Assembly: GCA_964384465.1 (NCBI GenBank)
Contig: CAYLLT010000004.1
Coordinates: 43,876 to 107,875 of the forward strand
DNA: 64,000 nt
DNA from: CAYLLT01 sp964384465
GTDB lineage: Bacteria; Planctomycetota; Phycisphaerae; UBA1845; PWPN01
Reading direction: 5' to 3'
In this document: in pieces, positions 59,838 through 64,000 of the stretch
How positions within the stretch are numbered: position 1 is the stretch's first letter
Layout of the letters: each line of letters opens with the position of its first letter
Notes under the pieces: generated by a model
Database searches by the model: none
What the model saw: only the letters and a program-made list of their open reading frames with translations
Told to the model about the DNA's origin: nothing
Translations under genes and position numbers: made by a program

Positions 59838-62621
59838 ATGCGTGCAAGAACATTTTTTGTGATCGCCGGGGTGGTCGGTGAGATCATCACGACCCTGCCG
59901 GCCCAGGGCCAAGAGACAATCTGGATTGAAGCAGAACACATGCAGGGAATCCAGGACTACTGCTGGCCCGGCGGATCGGCCCAGCAGTGCGCCATCGAAG
60001 GGCAGTGGGGCATGTCGGGTCCGGGCTGGGCGGCGGAATGGACGCAGGGCGGCGAGAGCGGCTTCCTGTCCATTGCCTGCAAGCCGGGCGAGGACCGCGC
60101 GGTGGCCAGCCGGTCGCTGATCGTCCCCATCAGCGGAAGATACCGCTTGTGGATCCGCTACGCTGACGTGCGCGAGAAGTCGGAGCGTTTCGACGCCCAG
60201 ATCGAGCAGGCAGGCTCGGTTTTGTGGAAGGCCACTTACGGCGAGCTGCCGGTGGTCGAAGAAGACAACGAGATGAAACTGTATTGGAACTGGGCGTTCG
60301 GCTGGGACTACCGCGAGGCCGATCTTAAAGCGGGACCGGCCGTGCTCTCGCTCCGGTCCGCATATAAAGAGCCGTCGTATCGGCAGATCGACTGCCTCGT
60401 GCTCACGACCGATACGGCTTACCGGCCGCTGATCAAAGAGCGTCCGCACAACGACGCATGGGATTACCTGGAATCGCTGTGCCCTCGAGGGCACCGTCAT
60501 TCCGGCGGCGACGCACTCGAGCCGCTGGCCCGCCGGCGGCCGTCGCCGGACATTCCCGACTCGTGGAAACTGCACACCTTCCGCGACAAGGGCTTCCGCT
60601 ACCTGTGGAACATGGGCCACACGAAATGGGCGAGCGATGATCCGAACCGCGTGCTGTATCCGTATTCCATCGGCGACAAGGAGGTGTCGGCGGCGTTCGA
60701 GAAGAAGTATGGCGGCCAGAAGGACGTTCCGATTTTCAGCGACCCGCGCATTGTCCCGACGTTCTACGGTTCCGGTCCGGTGATTTTGCAGACAGACTCG
60801 CCGGGCAAGGAGCAAGCCGAACAGTCGCAGCAGTTCGTCAAGTGGCTCGATGCCGATCCTGACCGCATGTGGGCCACGATGATGAATTACGCCGGCGACG
60901 CGCTCATCACGCCCAAAGGCATCGAAAACTTTTACAAGTATCGCGACCGCTACATCGCCGCCATCTCCGGCGAAAACACGGGGTATTTCGATCAATACCT
61001 CAAGGGGATGGAGGGCACTGCGCACGCCACGACGCGCCGCCAGATGGCCGAAATTTTCAACAAAGCCTGCCCGGCCGCCAACGCGAGCAAGTACCGGCTC
61101 GTTTTCGGTAAGGACCTGGAAGATCCCTATCGCGAGGTGGCCGCGTGTCTCTCCTCCGCCCATACGATCTTCGTGCCCCTGCTGCCGCTCTGGGGCGCAC
61201 GAACGCTCGGTTACGAATCCTCCGTTGTGACCGGCAGCCTGCTCAACATGCGCTGGGCGTTCATGCGCGGCGCCGCCCGGCAGCACCATCGTCTCACGGC
61301 GACCTATCGCTCCTGCAATTTCGGCGACTCGGCAACTAACTTCAGCAGGACCGGCGAGTACAGCGGCCCGCGCAACATCCTCGACAACTATTACTCGGTC
61401 TATTCCGGCGCGGGCATGACCTGGTACAAGTTCGACATCTGGTATCAATACATGGCCGGCTCGTCGATGTTCTACCACGAGCAGGGCTTCGATGAATTCT
61501 GGATGCCCGGGGGGACCGCCGTGGCCGGTTTGAAGGAGGTTCAGCTTTCACCGAAGGGCAAGCTGGTCGATCGCTTCCTCCGCACCACGGCCGCGCATCC
61601 GGACCGCGGAACGCCGTACACGCCGGTGGCGTTCCTGCTGGACTACGCTCACGGCTGGGAGGCGGCGACGGTCTGGCCCACGGCGTTTGGCCACCTGCTG
61701 AACTGGTCCGAGCGGATGCTCTACGGCGATCACGAACACATGCTGCGCGAGTTGTTCTGGGCGGCATATTACCCGATGGGGCCTAACAGCCAGCACTCCA
61801 TAACGGCGCAGAACGAGGTGAACCTGGCGGGCGTGTTCGGTGATATCTTTGACGTGATTTTTGCCTATCCGGACATCAAGCTGTGGACCACGATCGACTC
61901 ATATCCGGTGGTCATTGTGGCCGGCGACATCGAGCTCACCGAGGCCGAGGGCGTGCGATTGAAGCAATATGTGGAGGGAGGCGGCACGTTACTGATTACG
62001 GATGCGCAGCTCACGGGGCCGGGCGCCGCCGCGATCGGCCTGCCGGCGCTGGGGGAATCCGCCGAAGCGGCTGGCTACAAATGGATGGGTGGCCCAGGTC
62101 CTTCGGACCTGGGGAAGCAGACTGCGACCAGTCCGTCGCAGCGATATGCGTACCGGCCGATCGAAGGAGGCAAGGTCGTCGCCGCAACTCCCGAAGGTCT
62201 GCCGATCTGTTCGTTCTTCGACCGCGGCCAGGGCCGATTAGTCCTGCTCTCCGTCCCGCGTGGACTGGGCATCGACCGGCAGATCACGCCGATGATGGCT
62301 CGCCTGCTTGCGCATCTCAGCGCCGGGCTGATGCCCGTGGAAGTGCGCGGCGACGTGGAATGGCTCGTCAACCGCACCGACCGGGGATGGTTGATTACTC
62401 TCCTGAATCCCTACGGTCAGGACAAGCCGCAGCAGGGGATTTCACCGACCGATTACCGGGAGAACCGGTCGGTGACGATCCGTGCCCGCGTACCCGTGCA
62501 TTCGGCGCGCGACCGGCTGCTGCCCGAGGATCAGTTGAAGGTTGGTGAGGCGAAGGACGGGATCCGTGAGATTCCCCTCACCGTTCAAGCAGGCGGGGTC
62601 AGAGTTATCCAACTGGACTGA
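59838..62621 (+). CDS. Large exported protein with CBM-like N-terminus and GATase-like C-terminal part
   Basis: ATG 59838 with GAGGGTG upstream gives 927 residues with a signal peptide ending near AQGQ. The N-terminal 150 residues (IWIEAEHMQGIQDY, GRYRLWIRYADV) look like a carbohydrate-binding CBM6/35-type module. A long barrel-like region follows, then a Rossmann/GATase-like part (YPVVIVAGDIELTEAEGVRLKQYVEGGGTLLITDAQL). Residues near 753-759 come from a palindromic repeat. The ATG frame could be extended upstream but only through a repeat. It is followed after 4 bp by the 62626 gene. No GH number assigned. Confidence 0.65.
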   Translation: MRARTFFVIAGVVGEIITTLPAQGQETIWIEAEHMQGIQDYCWPGGSAQQCAIEGQWGMSGPGWAAEWTQGGESGFLSIACKPGEDRAVASRSLIVPISGRYRLWIRYADVREKSERFDAQIEQAGSVLWKATYGELPVVEEDNEMKLYWNWAFGWDYREADLKAGPAVLSLRSAYKEPSYRQIDCLVLTTDTAYRPLIKERPHNDAWDYLESLCPRGHRHSGGDALEPLARRRPSPDIPDSWKLHTFRDKGFRYLWNMGHTKWASDDPNRVLYPYSIGDKEVSAAFEKKYGGQKDVPIFSDPRIVPTFYGSGPVILQTDSPGKEQAEQSQQFVKWLDADPDRMWATMMNYAGDALITPKGIENFYKYRDRYIAAISGENTGYFDQYLKGMEGTAHATTRRQMAEIFNKACPAANASKYRLVFGKDLEDPYREVAACLSSAHTIFVPLLPLWGARTLGYESSVVTGSLLNMRWAFMRGAARQHHRLTATYRSCNFGDSATNFSRTGEYSGPRNILDNYYSVYSGAGMTWYKFDIWYQYMAGSSMFYHEQGFDEFWMPGGTAVAGLKEVQLSPKGKLVDRFLRTTAAHPDRGTPYTPVAFLLDYAHGWEAATVWPTAFGHLLNWSERMLYGDHEHMLRELFWAAYYPMGPNSQHSITAQNEVNLAGVFGDIFDVIFAYPDIKLWTTIDSYPVVIVAGDIELTEAEGVRLKQYVEGGGTLLITDAQLTGPGAAAIGLPALGESAEAAGYKWMGGPGPSDLGKQTATSPSQRYAYRPIEGGKVVAATPEGLPICSFFDRGQGRLVLLSVPRGLGIDRQITPMMARLLAHLSAGLMPVEVRGDVEWLVNRTDRGWLITLLNPYGQDKPQQGISPTDYRENRSVTIRARVPVHSARDRLLPEDQLKVGEAKDGIREIPLTVQAGGVRVIQLD
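62093..62113. repeat. Palindrome family P, in-frame copy 2
   Basis: CCCAGGTCC-TTC-GGACCTGGG in the same family as 56283-56303 but in opposite orientation, with the shared TGGGTGG flank. It encodes the residues GPGPSDLGK. Confidence 0.8.
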
Positions 62622-62625
62622 TTCG

Positions 62626-63576
62626 ATGACGATCCTTTCTCGACGGGACTTGTTTGCATTGCTTGCAGTGGCAGCCGGCTCGAAGCTGGGCCGAGCGCAG
62701 CAAGCGCCGGTCAGTCAGCCCGCGATCGCCGATACAGTGCGGGATCACCTGTGGATATGGGCGCATCCGGCCGGCAGTTACAACACCGCCCGCAGCAAGG
62801 ACGAGTGGCCGTTCAGCGATTACGGATTCCCCAAGACCTCACAGATGACACCGGTGGAGGGCGCGCAGTACCTCGACGTGCCGAACGTGGTGTTCCTCAG
62901 ATACATCGGCCGGCCCTCGCCTGAGGGGCTGAACGCCTATGCCCGAATGTTACAGCCGTTCAAGCGCGTGGTGTGGTCCATCAACCTGATGGCTCGCCGG
63001 GATGGACCGGCGCGCTTCGCCTGGTCTTCCACCGATGAAGAGGAACATCGTGTCATCCGCGATTTGCTCAAGCGGTATCCCAATATCATCGGGCTGATCA
63101 TGGATGATTATTTCAGGACGCCGGGCGAGAAGCACATGGCGGGGCCGGAAGAAGTTCGAGCGTTCAAGAAAACCTTCGGCCACGCGGAATTCTGGGACGC
63201 CATCTATGCAAGCGATTTGGATGATACGAGCAAAGCACACCTCGATATGGTCGATGTGATGACGCTCTGGACGCGGGAGTGCAAGGACCTGCCCCACCTG
63301 GAAGCGAACTTCGAGAAGGCCTGCCGGATGTTTCCGCGCACGCGAAAGGTGCTCGGCTGCTACATGTGGGACTACCTGGGCGAAAAGCGCCCCATCCCGA
63401 TCGAGGGGATGAAGCACCAGTGCGAGCTGGGGTTGCAGTGGCTCAAAGCCGGCCGCGTGGAGGGAATCTGCTTCATCGGCACGCCAATGTGTGACATGGG
63501 CGTCGAGGCGGTGGAGTGGACGCGGCGTTGGATCCAAAACGTCGGCGATCAGCGCTTGCCGGTTGTGGAGAAATGA
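62626..63576 (+). CDS. Exported barrel-like protein, last complete gene of the polysaccharide set
   Basis: 316 residues from ATG 62626. The start MTILSRRDLFALLAVAAGSK is a Tat-like signal. DHLWIWAHPAGSYN, FKRVVWSINLMARRDGP and PNIIGLIMDDYFRTPGEK suggest a TIM-barrel with an acidic pair in MDDY. I recognise no GH family. A further ATG overlaps its stop (63573-63576), so a downstream coupled gene was once present. Confidence 0.6.
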   Translation: MTILSRRDLFALLAVAAGSKLGRAQQAPVSQPAIADTVRDHLWIWAHPAGSYNTARSKDEWPFSDYGFPKTSQMTPVEGAQYLDVPNVVFLRYIGRPSPEGLNAYARMLQPFKRVVWSINLMARRDGPARFAWSSTDEEEHRVIRDLLKRYPNIIGLIMDDYFRTPGEKHMAGPEEVRAFKKTFGHAEFWDAIYASDLDDTSKAHLDMVDVMTLWTRECKDLPHLEANFEKACRMFPRTRKVLGCYMWDYLGEKRPIPIEGMKHQCELGLQWLKAGRVEGICFIGTPMCDMGVEAVEWTRRWIQNVGDQRLPVVEK

Positions 63577-63707
63577 TGCGGACGTTTCTGGTTGCCGCCG
63601 CATCCACGCTCGTGCTGGTGCCCCTTGCGCGAAGTGATCGTGTCCTTGGCCGACGGCGGCGCTCTGGTCGGCATGGCCCTGATGCAAGGCTATCACTTGA
63701 GCGTTGA
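63573..63707 (+). pseudogene. Truncated signal-peptide gene start
   Basis: From ATG 63573 the frame reads MMRTFLVAAASTLVLVPLA, a clean Sec signal, but continues into DNA of a different origin (retropepsin fragment, other frame) and stops at 63707. The first 18 codons look like an authentic secreted-protein start in the operon's coupled style. The rest of that gene has been replaced. Confidence 0.6.
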
Positions 63708-63753
63708 GGTGATCGACGGCGGACGCGTCGAGATTCGCCCGCTGGACGGGTAA
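63628..63753 (+). pseudogene. C-terminal fragment of a retropepsin-like protease gene
   Basis: The 41 codons before a stop at 63751 read REVIVSLADGGALVGMALMQ and onwards, matching the C-terminus of the protease at 31697-32071 with few differences. Nothing upstream in this frame matches. Together with the truncated signal-peptide start it marks a junction near 63628. Confidence 0.8.
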
Positions 63754-63971
63754 AAGCCTCCAATATGAGCATGCCCATCCGCTTCACGGAGATGCTTTCA
63801 AGTTTTCCTGATGATCGGAGAGCAAGAAAACGACCGATAGCCACACCCGAACTGATATTGTACCTTCAACTCAATCTGGCTTCCTGCCACCACCCTTCTC
63901 GCAGGAAGAGGTATGACTACGGGCGCGTTTAATGCCTCAGTGTCCCCTATCAGCCCGTGGTGAAAGTCTCC
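63754..63971. other. No gene seen
   Basis: About 218 bases of lower GC without a supported coding frame or a clear stem-loop. It lies between the protease fragment and the promoter at the window end. Confidence 0.5.
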
Positions 63972-64000
63972 TTGACAGGTTGAGATTGATAGAGTATATT
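63972..64000 (+). promoter_or_regulatory. Near-consensus sigma-70 promoter at the window edge
   Basis: TTGACA, a 17-base spacer and TATATT end exactly on the last base. A full -35 match and five of six -10 matches make it the strongest promoter seen here. The gene it serves is outside the window. Confidence 0.7.

Noticed and set aside
59697..61478. 593-codon minus-strand open frame
   Set aside because: Antisense to the exported 927-residue protein, no start context and no motif.
1..64000. CRISPR array, tRNA, rRNA or prophage genes
   Set aside because: I looked for regularly spaced repeats, tRNA arm motifs and phage structural or integrase proteins and saw none. The only regular repeat is the protein-coding one at 33 kb.

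Overview
The window looks like a piece of a Planctomycetota chromosome, most likely Phycisphaerae-like, although that is inferred from gene content and not from a marker gene. The signs are high GC, many different short palindromic (REP-like) repeats between and even inside genes, a divergent ECF-type sigma factor, a double NfeD plus FloA membrane operon, secreted beta-helix and dockerin-like proteins, and several large Tat/Sec-exported proteins resembling glycoside hydrolases. I found no rRNA, tRNA, CRISPR array, integrase or transposase.

Layout. 1-254: 5' end of a sigma factor on the minus strand. 432-5875: partial type II secretion / pseudopilus operon (GspE ATPase, two GspF-type platform proteins, three pseudopilin-like proteins) that stops at an 11-codon remnant. 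5880-14386 (minus): seven-gene glycan operon (GT39-like membrane transferase, Gfo/Idh/MocA oxidoreductase, alkaline-phosphatase-superfamily hydrolase, epimerase, GT4, two GT2). 14699-16477 (minus): exported serine hydrolase, divergent from a 986-residue exported protein with Asp-rich repeats and a DUF4861-like part. 19726-29893 (plus): second glycan cluster with AsnB-type amidotransferase, NodU-type carbamoyltransferase, LPG-synthase-like membrane protein, an amidohydrolase-like/methyltransferase fusion, GT4, epimerase and a GlpD-like flavoprotein, facing a GT2 with membrane tail.

31340-32337 (minus): small accessory genes (DUF2442, retropepsin-like protein and its small partner). 32503-35443: beta-helix protein with an exact internal duplication of at least 417 bp, a truncated copy of its N-terminus, and a WGEN-repeat/dockerin-like protein. 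35647-39724: NfeD, short NfeD, FloA and a proline-rich protein. 39917-41883 (minus): HDOD-GGDEF protein plus a small partner. 42179-46439: response regulator, M16 peptidase, cyclodeaminase-like protein, zinc-ribbon protein. 46474-51054 (minus): ScpB, then a DevBCA/MacB-like exporter with its own TetR regulator, promoter and operator.

51167-63576: a polysaccharide-degradation-like island. A GH106-like enzyme (minus) lies beside four exported proteins (plus); a DUF5678/retropepsin-like pair is lodged among them. The fourth gene is followed by a cut-off signal peptide fused to a fragment of the 31.7 kb retropepsin-like gene. The window ends on a near-consensus promoter pointing right.

The most unusual signals are the exact tandem duplication in the beta-helix gene, retropepsin-like genes with small partners (two modules plus one fragment), palindromic repeats inserted in frame into exported enzymes and the GspE zinc loop, and an exporter operon with a different palindrome at every gene junction.
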